From a virus, in the IMG/VR virus record IMGVR_UViG_3300045283_000349, positions 1-64,000 of that record: 64,000 nt of DNA. One strand, given 5' to 3'. The notes beneath the pieces were generated by a model, which saw only the letters and a program-made list of their open reading frames with translations, was not told where the DNA came from and made no database searches. The stretch's first letter is position 1, and each line of letters opens with the position of its first letter. Positions 1 to 7,036 of this stretch are shown piece by piece. The position numbers and the translations under genes were made by a program.

Positions 1-13
1 AAATGCCTTGTTT

Positions 14-625
14 TTATAACGGGGGACGGTCGCGCTTCGCGGCGGCTGCCTCGCCCAGAAGCTCCTGGTAGGCGGTCAGCAGCCGCTCAAATTGGTCCTT
101 CAGCTTGCGGTAGTACTCGGCCGCCCCGGATGCGGCCGCCAGCTCGCGGTCGCGCCAGGCAATCTCCGCCGTGGCCTCGGCCAGGCGCTTGTCAAGCTCG
201 GCCTGCACCAGCAGCGCGCACTCGTAGCAATCGACGCGGGTGCAGTTCCTGTCGAGGTGGGCGAGCGACTGAAGGCTCATCACCACGAAGCCCTCGGGAA
301 TGCCCCACGCAGGGCCACGCGCGAGGTATGAGACGGACCTGCGCAGCTCGCGGCCGGTGTACTTGCCCGGTGGTTCCTTGGCCCACTCGACCGTGTGCGG
401 TCCGAGATCGGGAGCGAAGCCCGGGGGGTATGGCGTTCCGCCCTCCCACTCCCGGCGCGGCACCCATTCCTTGAGCACCAGCACGTTGCCGGGGTCGAAG
501 CCCCGATCGTCGCGCCGGAACTCGAAGGTCTTGCGCCCGCAGCGGAGCGCCTCGAATGGGTCGGGCCATGTCTTCAGCTCGTGGACCACGTCCGGGCGCC
601 AGTATTGCAGCTCGTTAAGGGTCAT
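14..625 (-). CDS. DUF3850-domain protein
   Basis: A 203-residue protein. Residues 15-60 (HELKTWPDPFEAL, then a Lys-Thr-Phe-Glu-Phe-Arg-Arg-Asp stretch) match the DUF3850 family of small ASCH/PUA-like domains common in phages; members of that fold are thought to bind RNA or nucleotides, but the exact role is unknown. The C-terminal third (about 130-195) holds several cysteines and then a charged, probably coiled-coil helix that is unusual for the family. The ATG overlaps the stop of the gene upstream by 4 bases (ATGA), so the two are probably translationally coupled. It is the last gene of the long minus-strand cassette in this window. Confidence 0.8.
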   Translation of the reverse strand: MTLNELQYWRPDVVHELKTWPDPFEALRCGRKTFEFRRDDRGFDPGNVLVLKEWVPRREWEGGTPYPPGFAPDLGPHTVEWAKEPPGKYTGRELRRSVSYLARGPAWGIPEGFVVMSLQSLAHLDRNCTRVDCYECALLVQAELDKRLAEATAEIAWRDRELAAASGAAEYYRKLKDQFERLLTAYQELLGEAAAAKRDRPPL

Positions 626-1059
626 CGCGCCGGCCCCACCGTGCCGTCAGGGTGGAGGGCCACGAGCTGGCCGGCCTCGATCGGCTCGCGCGCCACCAGC
701 GGCGTCACCTCGCGCATGCCATGCATCTGCACCCAGCGCCGCAGGGCCTCCAGGTCGATGAACACCGGCAGGCCCAGGCTGTTGGCCAGGTCGACCTCGG
801 CGCGCGTGCCCTTGCTGGTCTCGACGTGCGCGACGTCGAAGACGTAGACGGCATCGCACCGGCGCAGCAGCTCGGCCGTGCCGGCGTACCAGAAGGCTTC
901 GGTCTGCGCCGAAATCATGTTGACCGTAATCGAATGCGGGACAACCGGCATTGCGCCGCACCCAGCAACGCTGATCCCGGCGAGTTCGGCGGCGAAGACG
1001 TTCTCGCGGATGCTCTTGGGGCCGGCGTTGAAGGCCCCAGCGATGTACACCAGCTTCAC
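622..1059 (-). CDS. DUF4406 / nucleoside deoxyribosyltransferase-like protein
   Basis: Starts at GTG (1059) and gives 145 residues. The N-terminus VKLVYIAGAF, the later segment ending YVFD, and the Thr-Ser-Lys-Gly-Thr-Arg-Ala-Glu turn are typical of DUF4406, a Rossmann-like family related to nucleoside 2-deoxyribosyltransferases and often found in phages. The Glu of the last motif sits where the relatives keep a catalytic acid. It may act on nucleotides or modified nucleosides, but no substrate can be read from the sequence. A longer upstream reading frame exists but is arginine-rich and overlaps the next gene, so the GTG start is preferred. Confidence 0.75.
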   Translation of the reverse strand: MKLVYIAGAFNAGPKSIRENVFAAELAGISVAGCGAMPVVPHSITVNMISAQTEAFWYAGTAELLRRCDAVYVFDVAHVETSKGTRAEVDLANSLGLPVFIDLEALRRWVQMHGMREVTPLVAREPIEAGQLVALHPDGTVGPAR

Positions 1060-1364
1060 GGCCGCGCCTCCCGGTCGATGCCCCGCGCCTTGTCGTTCGC
1101 GGCCATCGCCTCGAGCACCGCCAGCTCGATGCGCGCGTCCCGCACGATGGGCCCCATCTGCGCCCACAGCGCATAGGCCGCCTCGTGGTGCAGGTGGATC
1201 AGGTGCTGCTGGTCCACGCCCACGACCCGCAGCAGGCACAGCTGGGCGGTGCCGGCGGGCCTCTCGATCGAGACCGCGACCGGGGGCGGATGCCCCGGCG
1301 CTGCGGGCAGGGTCGTGTCGTAGGTGGTCGGCACCGTGGGCACCTTGGGCTTGCGGCGGCTCAT
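1056..1364 (-). CDS. hypothetical protein
   Basis: A 102-residue protein starting MSRRKPKVPT. The N-terminal third is proline/threonine-rich and probably disordered; residues 55-95 (HLIHLHHEAAYALW onward) look helical. No family is recognised. Its ATG overlaps the stop of the holin-like gene upstream (ATGA) and its own stop overlaps the GTG of the DUF4406 gene, so it sits inside a coupled chain. Confidence 0.6.
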   Translation of the reverse strand: MSRRKPKVPTVPTTYDTTLPAAPGHPPPVAVSIERPAGTAQLCLLRVVGVDQQHLIHLHHEAAYALWAQMGPIVRDARIELAVLEAMAANDKARGIDREARP

Positions 1365-1591
1365 GGGTTGAGCTTGGCCAGGCCGCGGCTGATGGCGTAG
1401 AAAATGCCCGACACGACCGACAGGCCGGCCTGCCACTGCGGCGGGATGTGCGACGACAGCCAGGGCAGGATCGCCGTGACCAGCGACAGGTAAAACTCCG
1501 TGGTCTGCCAGCCCGGCTTGATCGCCTTGGCGGGCAGCACTGGGGTAGGGCGGTCGGGAGGGACGGGGGCGGGCGCGGCGGTTTCGGTCAT
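1361..1591 (-). CDS. holin-like small membrane protein
   Basis: A 76-residue protein: a proline-rich N-terminus (1-25), then two hydrophobic stretches (about 33-48 and 55-72) ending in SRGLAKLNP. This layout, with Phe-Tyr-Leu-Ser-Leu-Val-Thr at the start of the first helix and a Gly-Leu-Ala-Lys end, resembles small phage holins that accompany endolysins. The endolysin of this phage lies far away at 19.2 kb, so assignment to lysis is only suggestive. Another possibility is an unrelated inner-membrane protein. Confidence 0.5.
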   Translation of the reverse strand: MTETAAPAPVPPDRPTPVLPAKAIKPGWQTTEFYLSLVTAILPWLSSHIPPQWQAGLSVVSGIFYAISRGLAKLNP

Positions 1592-1812
1592 GGCGATCCT
1601 TTCGGTTTGCGGCGGGCATTGCAGCGGGGGCAGAGCACGAGGACGGGGGCACCTTGGGTCTTGCCGTCGACGAGCCAGCCGCCAATCTGGCGGATGCTGT
1701 CGAACACGCCGTGGGCGCCACAGGCGTCGCCGTCGCAGTCGAGCACGAAGGGCGCGCGCTCGAACCGGGCGCGGGCCAGCTCGTCGGGGGCGGGCAGGCG
1801 CTTGGCTTTCAT
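1588..1812 (-). CDS. small zinc-ribbon-like protein
   Basis: A 74-residue protein with two cysteine pairs, CDGDAC near residue 27 and CPRC near residue 61, spaced as in a zinc ribbon. The C-terminus is basic (RRKPKGSP), which would suit nucleic acid contact. Function is unknown. The ATG overlaps the stop of the tiny Cys-rich gene upstream. Confidence 0.6.
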   Translation of the reverse strand: MKAKRLPAPDELARARFERAPFVLDCDGDACGAHGVFDSIRQIGGWLVDGKTQGAPVLVLCPRCNARRKPKGSP

Positions 1813-1958
1813 CGGGCCTTTCTCTTGTCCGCAAGCGGCTCGCAGGGGCAGCCGACTTTGCACAGGCCACGGCATGGGCAGTGCTGGTAGCAGCGGCAGC
1901 GCATGCGCGGGACGCGCTTGGTGACGTAGTGCAGGCCGCACTTCGCGCAGGTCACCAC
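1809..1958 (-). CDS. tiny cysteine-rich protein (49 aa)
   Basis: A gene too short for usual gene-finding cut-offs. It starts at GTG 1958 (or the adjacent GTG 1955, which forms a GTGA overlap with the stop of the Tad2-like gene) and ends in a TGA that overlaps the next ATG. The 49 residues contain nine cysteines in the pattern C4, C7, C21, C23, C27, C29, C33, C37, C39 and a basic tail. The exact fit between two neighbouring start/stop overlaps is the main evidence that it is translated. It probably binds one or two metal ions; no known family is recognised. Confidence 0.55.
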   Translation of the reverse strand: MVTCAKCGLHYVTKRVPRMRCRCYQHCPCRGLCKVGCPCEPLADKRKAR

Positions 1959-2263
1959 GGCCCCTTGATGGTGAGGGTCCGTTCCCACGCGCCGGCTGGC
2001 AGCGGCTCCGACGGCTCGGGCTCAGCCCTGGGTGGTTCCGACTCCCAGATCCAGTCATCAGCCAGGATGTCCGCGGCCATCGGCTGCCCGCGGCAAGTAC
2101 CCGGGCACGGGCTGATCAGCTTCTCGCCCCACGCGCCGGTGCGCATCCAGTGATAGATGGGCTGCTCGCCGGCCAGGGTGACGTACTCGTCAGGGCGCCA
2201 GCCCGCGCGCCGGATGCGCCCACCGTCACGCTGCAGGCTTTCGACCGCCCTGATGACGTTCAT
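1952..2263 (-). CDS. DUF2829 / Tad2-like protein (candidate anti-Thoeris)
   Basis: A 103-residue protein matching the DUF2829 layout: an N-terminal AVESLQRDGGRIRRAGW segment, a central aromatic-rich region (IYHWM), and the hallmark Ala-Asp-Asp-Trp near residue 70. In the literature, DUF2829 proteins of the Tad2 type are phage sponges that bind cyclic ADP-ribose signals made by Thoeris defence, and some bind other immune nucleotides. I infer the same role here from family likeness only. The C-terminal 30 residues, rich in Pro and Glu, extend beyond the core domain. ATGA overlap upstream. Confidence 0.65.
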   Translation of the reverse strand: MNVIRAVESLQRDGGRIRRAGWRPDEYVTLAGEQPIYHWMRTGAWGEKLISPCPGTCRGQPMAADILADDWIWESEPPRAEPEPSEPLPAGAWERTLTIKGPW

Positions 2264-2460
2264 GGCTGCCCAGCATCGGCCTGCGCGTCCTCAGCGCGGG
2301 CCATCTCGATCGCGCGCTTCTTGGCCTGGGTGCCGTTGGGCGCCTCGACCTCGAAGACCTCGCAGCCGTTCCAGTCGGGGTCGTACCAAACCGTGTAGGC
2401 GATGTATTTCACGCCCCTGGCGCCCTTGCGGCGGAAGAGGCCCACCTTGAACAGGCTCAC
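2260..2460 (-). CDS. hypothetical protein
   Basis: A 66-residue protein when started at GTG 2460, which overlaps the upstream stop as GTGA; an internal GTG at 2412 would give 50 residues. The core KYIAYTVWYDPDWNG followed by an acidic helix suggests a small beta-alpha fold. No family is recognised. Confidence 0.55.
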   Translation of the reverse strand: MSLFKVGLFRRKGARGVKYIAYTVWYDPDWNGCEVFEVEAPNGTQAKKRAIEMARAEDAQADAGQP

Positions 2461-2567
2461 CGGCAACCTCGCGCCACGCGCAGCCAGACCGCGGTCAGGC
2501 GCCGGCAGCGATAGCCCGGCGGCCGCCACCAGGCACGCCACACTTTGCGGGCCACGCGCAGCCTCAC
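2457..2567 (-). CDS. tiny basic protein (36 aa)
   Basis: A 36-residue open frame, GTG 2567 to TGA, very rich in Arg and Trp with two cysteines. Both ends form GTGA overlaps with the neighbours, the arrangement seen throughout this cassette. That is the only support, so the call is tentative; it might instead be a translational bridge whose product has no function. Confidence 0.35.
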   Translation of the reverse strand: MRLRVARKVWRAWWRPPGYRCRRLTAVWLRVARGCR

Positions 2568-2791
2568 ATCTGCCTCGGTAGTTTGGCGACCGCGGCGGCG
2601 ATCGCGTCGACCTGGCGCTCGGCCATGCCCGCGGCTTGGCGAAACATCGGTGCCGCATCTTCGGCCTGGACGTTACCTGTCACCGACGCCTCCCGAGTGT
2701 CGAGGTCGGCGGCGAAGGCTACTAACGCAATGCCGTTGTGGCGTTTCATGAAAACGTCGAGATCCCGCAGGAATTGATTGAGCCGCGTCAC
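2564..2791 (-). CDS. hypothetical protein
   Basis: A 75-residue protein from GTG 2791 (GTGA overlap with the gene upstream). Mostly amphipathic helices with no cysteines. No family is recognised. Confidence 0.6.
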   Translation of the reverse strand: MTRLNQFLRDLDVFMKRHNGIALVAFAADLDTREASVTGNVQAEDAAPMFRQAAGMAERQVDAIAAAVAKLPRQM

Positions 2792-2979
2792 CGCTGCGCC
2801 TCCTCGAGCGCCTGCAGCGCGGCCTTCTGGATCTCGAACAGCTTGGCGTCCGACATGCCCGGGCGGTCAGCCAGGAGCACACCCTTGAGGACGCCGCGCA
2901 GGACCAGCACGATCGGCGGCTCGCCGACATTGCCGCGCACGACGTCGGCGGCCCAGTCTTTGAGCGCGGCGGCGGTCAC
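2788..2979 (-). CDS. hypothetical protein
   Basis: About 63 residues from GTG 2979; a second GTG lies one codon upstream. A hydrophobic patch, PPIVLVLRGVLKGVLLA, sits mid-protein, followed by a helical C-terminus. No family is recognised. Confidence 0.55.
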   Translation of the reverse strand: MTAAALKDWAADVVRGNVGEPPIVLVLRGVLKGVLLADRPGMSDAKLFEIQKAALQALEEAQR

Positions 2980-3254
2980 CACGTGGGGTCCTCCTCTGGC
3001 ACCCAGCCCCCGAGCGGGCGCAGATTCAGGCTGGCCTGGATGAGCGCCAGCTCCTTCTTCAGAATGGCGAACCGGGCGGTCTCAAAGCCGGTCAGCGTGA
3101 TGCAGCGGCAGTGCCCGTGCGTGACGTCGCCCTTGACCCCCTCGAAGCGCAGGTCGATGCCGTCGCCGTCGTGGAGCGTGAAGCTCAGCTGCGGATCCCG
3201 AAAGCCCGCTGCCTTGGCCTGCTTGAGGAACGCGATGATGTCGTCGCTGGTCAT
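2976..3254 (-). CDS. hypothetical protein
   Basis: A 92-residue protein starting MTSDDIIAFL, chosen because this ATG forms the ATGA overlap with the gene upstream. Alternating hydrophobic strands around residues 20-60 suggest a beta-rich domain; His and Cys residues near 50-55 could bind metal. No family is recognised. Confidence 0.6.
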   Translation of the reverse strand: MTSDDIIAFLKQAKAAGFRDPQLSFTLHDGDGIDLRFEGVKGDVTHGHCRCITLTGFETARFAILKKELALIQASLNLRPLGGWVPEEDPTW

Positions 3255-3490
3255 GGGAACAGCCGGCTCCAATCTGCCTCCCAGGGCGGCCGCGCCGGCT
3301 CGGCCTGGATCTCCCGGGCCTTGGCCGCCAGCGCCGACGGCGTGACGAGCATGTCAGCCGCGGGTGTCTTCGTCTTGTCCTGCACCAGCGCCCACTGATC
3401 CGCGGGCATCAACGGGCAGACCATCAGCGAGAAGGGCGAGCCGGGGACCTGCTCCTCGGCGTGCTCGCTGCCGCACACGGGGCACCTCAT
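3251..3490 (-). CDS. small CxxC protein
   Basis: A 79-residue protein beginning MRCPVCGSEHAEEQ, a typical zinc-knuckle start, with a further Cys near residue 25. Only half of a classical zinc ribbon is present. Function is unknown. ATGA overlap upstream. Confidence 0.6.
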   Translation of the reverse strand: MRCPVCGSEHAEEQVPGSPFSLMVCPLMPADQWALVQDKTKTPAADMLVTPSALAAKAREIQAEPARPPWEADWSRLFP

Positions 3491-3846
3491 GGCCGCAGCC
3501 TCGGCGGCATCGGGAAGTCGAAGACCACGTGATATTCGCGGGTCACAACCTGCTTGCCATTCTCGGCGACCAGCAGCCCGACCGGCGTCCAGTGGATCGT
3601 CATACGCTTGCCATCGGTGCCGAGGTAGAGGTCGCGCCCCACCAGGATGTCGACGACCCGGCAGGGCGGGCGGCCCCCGAGATCGCCGAGCGCTTCAACC
3701 GCGGCCTGCGCCGCGCTCAGGCGCTTATTTACGACCTCAAGGATGACGTCGGCCGTGGCCCGAAGATCGCGCATCGACTTGGTCAGCTCGTCCACGTCCT
3801 GGCGCAGGTCGGTCTTGCGGCCGGTCCGCACGCCGCCCGACATCAT
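3487..3846 (-). CDS. hypothetical protein, coiled-coil N-terminus
   Basis: A 119-residue protein. Residues 10-55 form a charged helix suited to a coiled coil, followed by a beta-rich part ending PMPPRLRP. Two ATG codons in a row overlap the stop of the gene upstream. No family is recognised. Confidence 0.6.
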   Translation of the reverse strand: MMSGGVRTGRKTDLRQDVDELTKSMRDLRATADVILEVVNKRLSAAQAAVEALGDLGGRPPCRVVDILVGRDLYLGTDGKRMTIHWTPVGLLVAENGKQVVTREYHVVFDFPMPPRLRP

Positions 3847-4112
3847 GACCGCCCCCCGCCCGCATCACACCAGGCCTTGAGCTTCGCGGCGGCCCGCGAG
3901 CCGCAGTGGATGGTGTCCACCTTGCCCGTCTCGATCATGGCCATGAGACCAGCCAGCTTGTGGTCGCCGCCCTCGCGCTTAGCCTTGTCCTCGGCGGCGC
4001 GGATAGCCGCGTGCTCGGCCTCGGTCAGGCCGCGCGGCTGGGCGAAGAGCGCGTCGGGCTCGATGAACTTGTTGACCAGGATGCGCACCTGGCCGGGCAG
4101 CGCGGTGATCAA
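3843..4112 (-). CDS. hypothetical protein
   Basis: Predicted from TTG 4112, which overlaps the preceding stop as TTGA; a GTG at 4088 is an alternative. The 89-residue product has a helical, charged middle (LTEAEHAAIRAAEDK) and a C-terminus with two cysteines. The coding part reads cleanly only from near 4112 downwards. No family is recognised. Confidence 0.5.
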   Translation of the reverse strand: MITALPGQVRILVNKFIEPDALFAQPRGLTEAEHAAIRAAEDKAKREGGDHKLAGLMAMIETGKVDTIHCGSRAAAKLKAWCDAGGGRS

Positions 4113-4321
4113 CCCCAGCCCCCGTACCGCGCGTAGCCGTCGTGCTGGGCGAATTCGATCGCCTCGTCCGCTATGGCCTGGTGGTGCTCCCGCTCGGCCC
4201 GCACGCAATCGCGCGCCCCGCACACCAGGAAGTCCCGGGCCTCGCGCGGGCAGACGCCCAGGCTTTCCCCGCAGTTGTCGCAGAACTGCTCTTTGTCGGG
4301 TCGCTTGTCGTGGATCGCCAT
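4109..4321 (-). CDS. small zinc-finger-like protein
   Basis: A 70-residue protein starting MAIHDKRPDK; an AAAGGGA ribosome-binding site lies just upstream of this ATG, which decides it against an in-frame GTG five codons earlier. Four cysteines (CDNC, then CGARDC) and nearby histidines suggest one zinc site. Function is unknown. Confidence 0.6.
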   Translation of the reverse strand: MAIHDKRPDKEQFCDNCGESLGVCPREARDFLVCGARDCVRAEREHHQAIADEAIEFAQHDGYARYGGWG

Positions 4322-4332
4322 TGATGTCCCTT

Positions 4333-5040
4333 TCACCGCGCGGGCCGGATGACTGCGCCCATAACGAACGGGTAGAGCTTCGCGGCCTTGCCCTCCGACC
4401 GGAGGACCACGCCGGGGATCTTCCCCTTGCTGGCCCAGTGGTAGATGCTATTGCGGGCCGACGTGGGCGAGCTGTAGTGGCCGCGGCCAAGCTGGCTGAT
4501 CAGCTCCTTGATGGTCATCCCGGGGCGCTCAGCGACCAGGCGCCCCACCGTGCGGCACGTGTCCTTAAATGGCGTCCAGAAGCCGCCGCCGTTGCCGCCG
4601 GCCTCGACGCCGGTGATCTGCTCGGCCCGCAGGTGCGCGCGCAAAGACCGGGTGTGCTCACGCACGCGCATCAGCTTCGCGTCGAGCTGCTCGCGCACCG
4701 GCCGGCCGTATCCGTCGCCGCCGGTGACCTGCAGCCAGCCGATGCCGTTGTCCTTGCAATACGACTCGAGGACCCAGTGCGGCCGGCTGACAGGCGTTGC
4801 GACCGAGACCAGGTTCGCGCGCCACAGCCAGCCGGCCGCCTGGCCGATTACAGACGTCCCGAACTGCAGCTTGGTCTCGATTGCCCAGGTGAGCGGTCCC
4901 CGCGTCGCTACCACGTCGCAGGTTGAGCTGCCATCGTGCACCTCCTGATACACCGTCCAGCCCTCGGACCTGAGCCAGGCCACGAGGACGCGAGCCAGTC
5001 CTGACTCGCTGCTGAACAAAGACATGCGGCGCGTGCTCAC
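4333..5040 (-). CDS. predicted PD-(D/E)XK nuclease-like protein with C-terminal winged helix
   Basis: A 235-residue protein from GTG 5040. Residues about 10-80 carry a nuclease-like core: a Glu in an early helix region, TCDVVA (Asp near 42), then AIETKLQFG (Glu-x-x on the next strand, with Lys) and a following helix with Gln, the order expected of PD-(D/E)XK enzymes. The C-terminal half (150-230) looks like a helix-turn-helix or winged helix. It could be a phage repair or restriction-type nuclease. Assignment rests on motif spacing only. Confidence 0.55.
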   Translation of the reverse strand: MSTRRMSLFSSESGLARVLVAWLRSEGWTVYQEVHDGSSTCDVVATRGPLTWAIETKLQFGTSVIGQAAGWLWRANLVSVATPVSRPHWVLESYCKDNGIGWLQVTGGDGYGRPVREQLDAKLMRVREHTRSLRAHLRAEQITGVEAGGNGGGFWTPFKDTCRTVGRLVAERPGMTIKELISQLGRGHYSSPTSARNSIYHWASKGKIPGVVLRSEGKAAKLYPFVMGAVIRPAR

Positions 5041-5168
5041 GTTTTCCTCAGCCACTCGGCGATGGCGCCGATCAGCAGCACGATGCCGAAGATCACAAAC
5101 AGCCCCCAGGGCGGTGGGCCGGGCGGTACGTGGTGGCCTTCGGGCATGGCGAGGCGCTGGTGGTTCAT
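5037..5168 (-). CDS. tiny membrane protein (43 aa)
   Basis: A 43-residue frame with one transmembrane helix (GLFVIFGIVLLIGAIAEWL) near the C-terminus after a proline/histidine-rich start. It overlaps both neighbours by 4 bases. First of three consecutive small membrane proteins reading in the map order; role unknown. Confidence 0.5.
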   Translation of the reverse strand: MNHQRLAMPEGHHVPPGPPPWGLFVIFGIVLLIGAIAEWLRKT

Positions 5169-5356
5169 CGGCACATCCAGCGGCACGTGCGCTCGGTCAT
5201 CGCGCTGCGCCCCGTGCACTCGTCCGTGCAGGCCGACCAGCGGCGCCACTGGTAGACCGCGAGACCCAGTGTCACGACCACCAGCACGGCGGTCCACGCG
5301 CCCCAGCCCCAGCGGCTGACCAGTGCGCGGCGTGATGTCGGCTGCAAAATGGTCAT
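5165..5356 (-). CDS. small membrane protein with cysteine-rich tail
   Basis: A 63-residue protein with one transmembrane segment (about 20-36, ending AVYQWRRW) and a short C-terminal tail containing four cysteines. Chosen start ATG 5356 overlaps the stop of the next small membrane gene. The tail could form disulfides if exported. Role unknown. Confidence 0.5.
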   Translation of the reverse strand: MTILQPTSRRALVSRWGWGAWTAVLVVVTLGLAVYQWRRWSACTDECTGRSAMTERTCRWMCR

Positions 5357-5523
5357 GGGCGAAAGTCCCGCGGCTCGGCGCCCTTCTCGATCGCGCGCTG
5401 GAACCGACGCATGAGCGCAACGACGCGACTGGCGGCCACCATCACCGCCACGTTCGCCACGATGCACACGAGCACGAGGACGGGGACCAGCAGGTCGGCG
5501 ATGCCGGAACAGGTCAGCGTCAC
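5353..5523 (-). CDS. small membrane protein (56 aa)
   Basis: Starts at GTG 5523 (GTGA overlap). A single long hydrophobic stretch (LLVPVLVLVCIVANVAVMVA) is followed by a basic/acidic tail, so it is probably anchored with the C-terminus inside. Role unknown. Confidence 0.5.
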   Translation of the reverse strand: MTLTCSGIADLLVPVLVLVCIVANVAVMVAASRVVALMRRFQRAIEKGAEPRDFRP

Positions 5524-5735
5524 GATTTTCCCTCCCGCATCGACAGGCTGAGCCCGAGCTTGGCCCGTGGGTTGAGCGCGTTCACGGCCTGGCGCAGGGC
5601 CGTCTCGGCCGCCTCGAGCTCGACCATGCCCTGGTGCCGGAGCCGCTTGAACCGCTTGCGGTACTCGGGCTCGACGCCGAATTTGGCGGCGCTGCGCAGG
5701 CCGCGCGCGAAGTGCTTGAGGTCGCCGGGTTTCAT
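5520..5735 (-). CDS. hypothetical helical protein
   Basis: A 71-residue basic, helical protein starting MKPGDLKHFARGL. The start is chosen by its ATGA overlap with queD. No family is recognised. Confidence 0.6.
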   Translation of the reverse strand: MKPGDLKHFARGLRSAAKFGVEPEYRKRFKRLRHQGMVELEAAETALRQAVNALNPRAKLGLSLSMREGKS

Positions 5736-6145
5736 GGGCGCCACGACGCCCCCGATGTGGCGTCCTCCTGCAGGTCGATGCGGTCAAGCCAGAGGCGCCG
5801 GTCCGGGGCGGCCGACGCGATTAGGCTTTCGAGCCGGACCGCCAACCATGCCGCGAACCGCTCAACGGTGGGGTTCTCGGCCACCCATGCGGCGGTCGGC
5901 GTTGAACACCGCTCGGCCAACGTGTTGAGGCTGTGATGGTCGACGGCCCGGAGCACCGGTCGGATCACGCGGTCGAGGTCGTCATACTCGATCAGCATGC
6001 CGTCCGCGTTTAGCTCACCGCCCACGTGCAGGGTGAGCTCGTAGCGATGCCCATGCAGCCGTCGGCATTTGTGGCCCTCAGGCACCCCCGCCGTGAGGAG
6101 GTGCGCGACCTCGAGGTCATAGCGGCGTCGAATCAGAATTGCCAT
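5732..6145 (-). CDS. queD: 6-carboxytetrahydropterin synthase QueD
   Basis: A 137-residue enzyme of the QueD/PTPS family, which converts 7,8-dihydroneopterin triphosphate to 6-carboxy-tetrahydropterin on the path to preQ0. Zinc ligands are visible at His15, His31 and His33 (CRRLHGHRY), the catalytic Cys at 27, an Asp-His-His near residue 69 and a Glu in NPTVE further on. Length is normal. It overlaps the DpdA-like gene by 13 bases. A preQ0-path enzyme beside a base-exchange enzyme points to modified DNA rather than tRNA. QueC, QueE and FolE are not visible here and would have to come from the host or the rest of the genome. Confidence 0.88.
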   Translation of the reverse strand: MAILIRRRYDLEVAHLLTAGVPEGHKCRRLHGHRYELTLHVGGELNADGMLIEYDDLDRVIRPVLRAVDHHSLNTLAERCSTPTAAWVAENPTVERFAAWLAVRLESLIASAAPDRRLWLDRIDLQEDATSGASWRP

Positions 6146-6741
6146 GCCGACTGTCTCCTGGCGCTGTCGAGCATCGGGATCGTGGTCGCGAACCGGGTGG
6201 CGCTGGTGCCATCGAAGCTGTCAGCGCCGGCCATCACGCACATCTGGATCCGGCGGGCGCTGTTGACCCGGCCCACGTGGCAGTAGGCGCCGTGCGCGCG
6301 AGCCAACGCCGCCCAGCTGGCCATCGTGCGCAGTTTCCACTCTGTCGAACCGCCAACAAAAACGCCGACATCACCGCCCAGCAGCGACCGCACGTCCGCA
6401 GGCTGCATCCCGTCCTGGACCGGGACCAGGCGTCGGCGACCAATCCGGTCCAGGCGTGGCAGCCAGGTCTCGGACAATCGTAGCGAGCGCAGGCCGCCGG
6501 CAACGACGTCCGGCACCACGACGAAGGCAGCGCCCGCGCCGAGCTTGTCGATCACCTCTTCGAACGCGGCGGGTTCCCACGGTCGGCCCTGCTGGTGCGC
6601 GGTCCAGGCGCCGTTGTCGATGCCGTAAACATCAAACCCTTCTGTGCGGTGAACGCCCGAGGCGCTGACGAGCAGTCCCCATCCGCGCGCGCGCAAGGCA
6701 TCGAGGTTGCGTCGCGTGCCTGTGCGGCTCGCGTACGCCAT
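6133..6741 (-). CDS. DpdA-like DNA transglycosylase (phage type)
   Basis: A 202-residue protein (ATG 6741; a GTG one codon upstream is possible). It shows features of the short TGT-like proteins described in phages as DpdA variants: YGIDNGAW near 39-46, a PDVV strand near 80, LVPVQDG, GVFVGGSTEWK near 130 and CHVGRVNS near 155, then a Gly-Ala-Asp-Ser-Phe-Asp-Gly turn. These enzymes are thought to swap guanine in DNA for a 7-deazaguanine made with QueD and related proteins, which protects phage DNA from restriction. The direct link with queD supports the call. The base inserted cannot be told from sequence. Confidence 0.72.
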   Translation of the reverse strand: MAYASRTGTRRNLDALRARGWGLLVSASGVHRTEGFDVYGIDNGAWTAHQQGRPWEPAAFEEVIDKLGAGAAFVVVPDVVAGGLRSLRLSETWLPRLDRIGRRRLVPVQDGMQPADVRSLLGGDVGVFVGGSTEWKLRTMASWAALARAHGAYCHVGRVNSARRIQMCVMAGADSFDGTSATRFATTIPMLDSARRQSAWQF

Positions 6742-6842
6742 CACGGCACGCCCCAGTCGAAGACCTTGACCGCCAGGCCCAGGATCGCGACGGCCGCCAA
6801 CATGAACGTGATGCCCAGCAGGGCGAGGCCTTCGCGGGTCAT
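6741..6842 (-). CDS. tiny membrane protein (33 aa)
   Basis: A 33-residue frame, nearly all one transmembrane helix (LLGITFMLAAVAILGLAVKV). It overlaps the gene upstream as ATGA and the DpdA-like gene downstream as TGATG. Role unknown. Confidence 0.45.
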   Translation of the reverse strand: MTREGLALLGITFMLAAVAILGLAVKVFDWGVP

Positions 6843-7036
6843 GGCGTGGCTCCGAGCTTTGCGGCCAGCTTTTGGATCTGCTCTTCGACCTCGTCTTCGG
6901 GGAAGACCTGCCGCAAAGCGGCCGCGGCTTCGGCGAAGGTCTCGAAGCGCTTCATGTGCGCGCTGTGCTCGGCCAGCGTGCAGGTGCGTGACACGCCCGC
7001 GACGGAACGCAGGTAGATGGCGGCCTCCGGGCTCAC
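6839..7036 (-). CDS. hypothetical protein
   Basis: A 65-residue, helical, mostly acidic protein from GTG 7036 (GTGA overlap). No family is recognised. Confidence 0.55.
   Translation of the reverse strand: MSPEAAIYLRSVAGVSRTCTLAEHSAHMKRFETFAEAAAALRQVFPEDEVEEQIQKLAAKLGATP

Noticed and set aside
4333-5040. restriction-modification system
   Set aside because: A nuclease-like fold alone, with no methyltransferase nearby.
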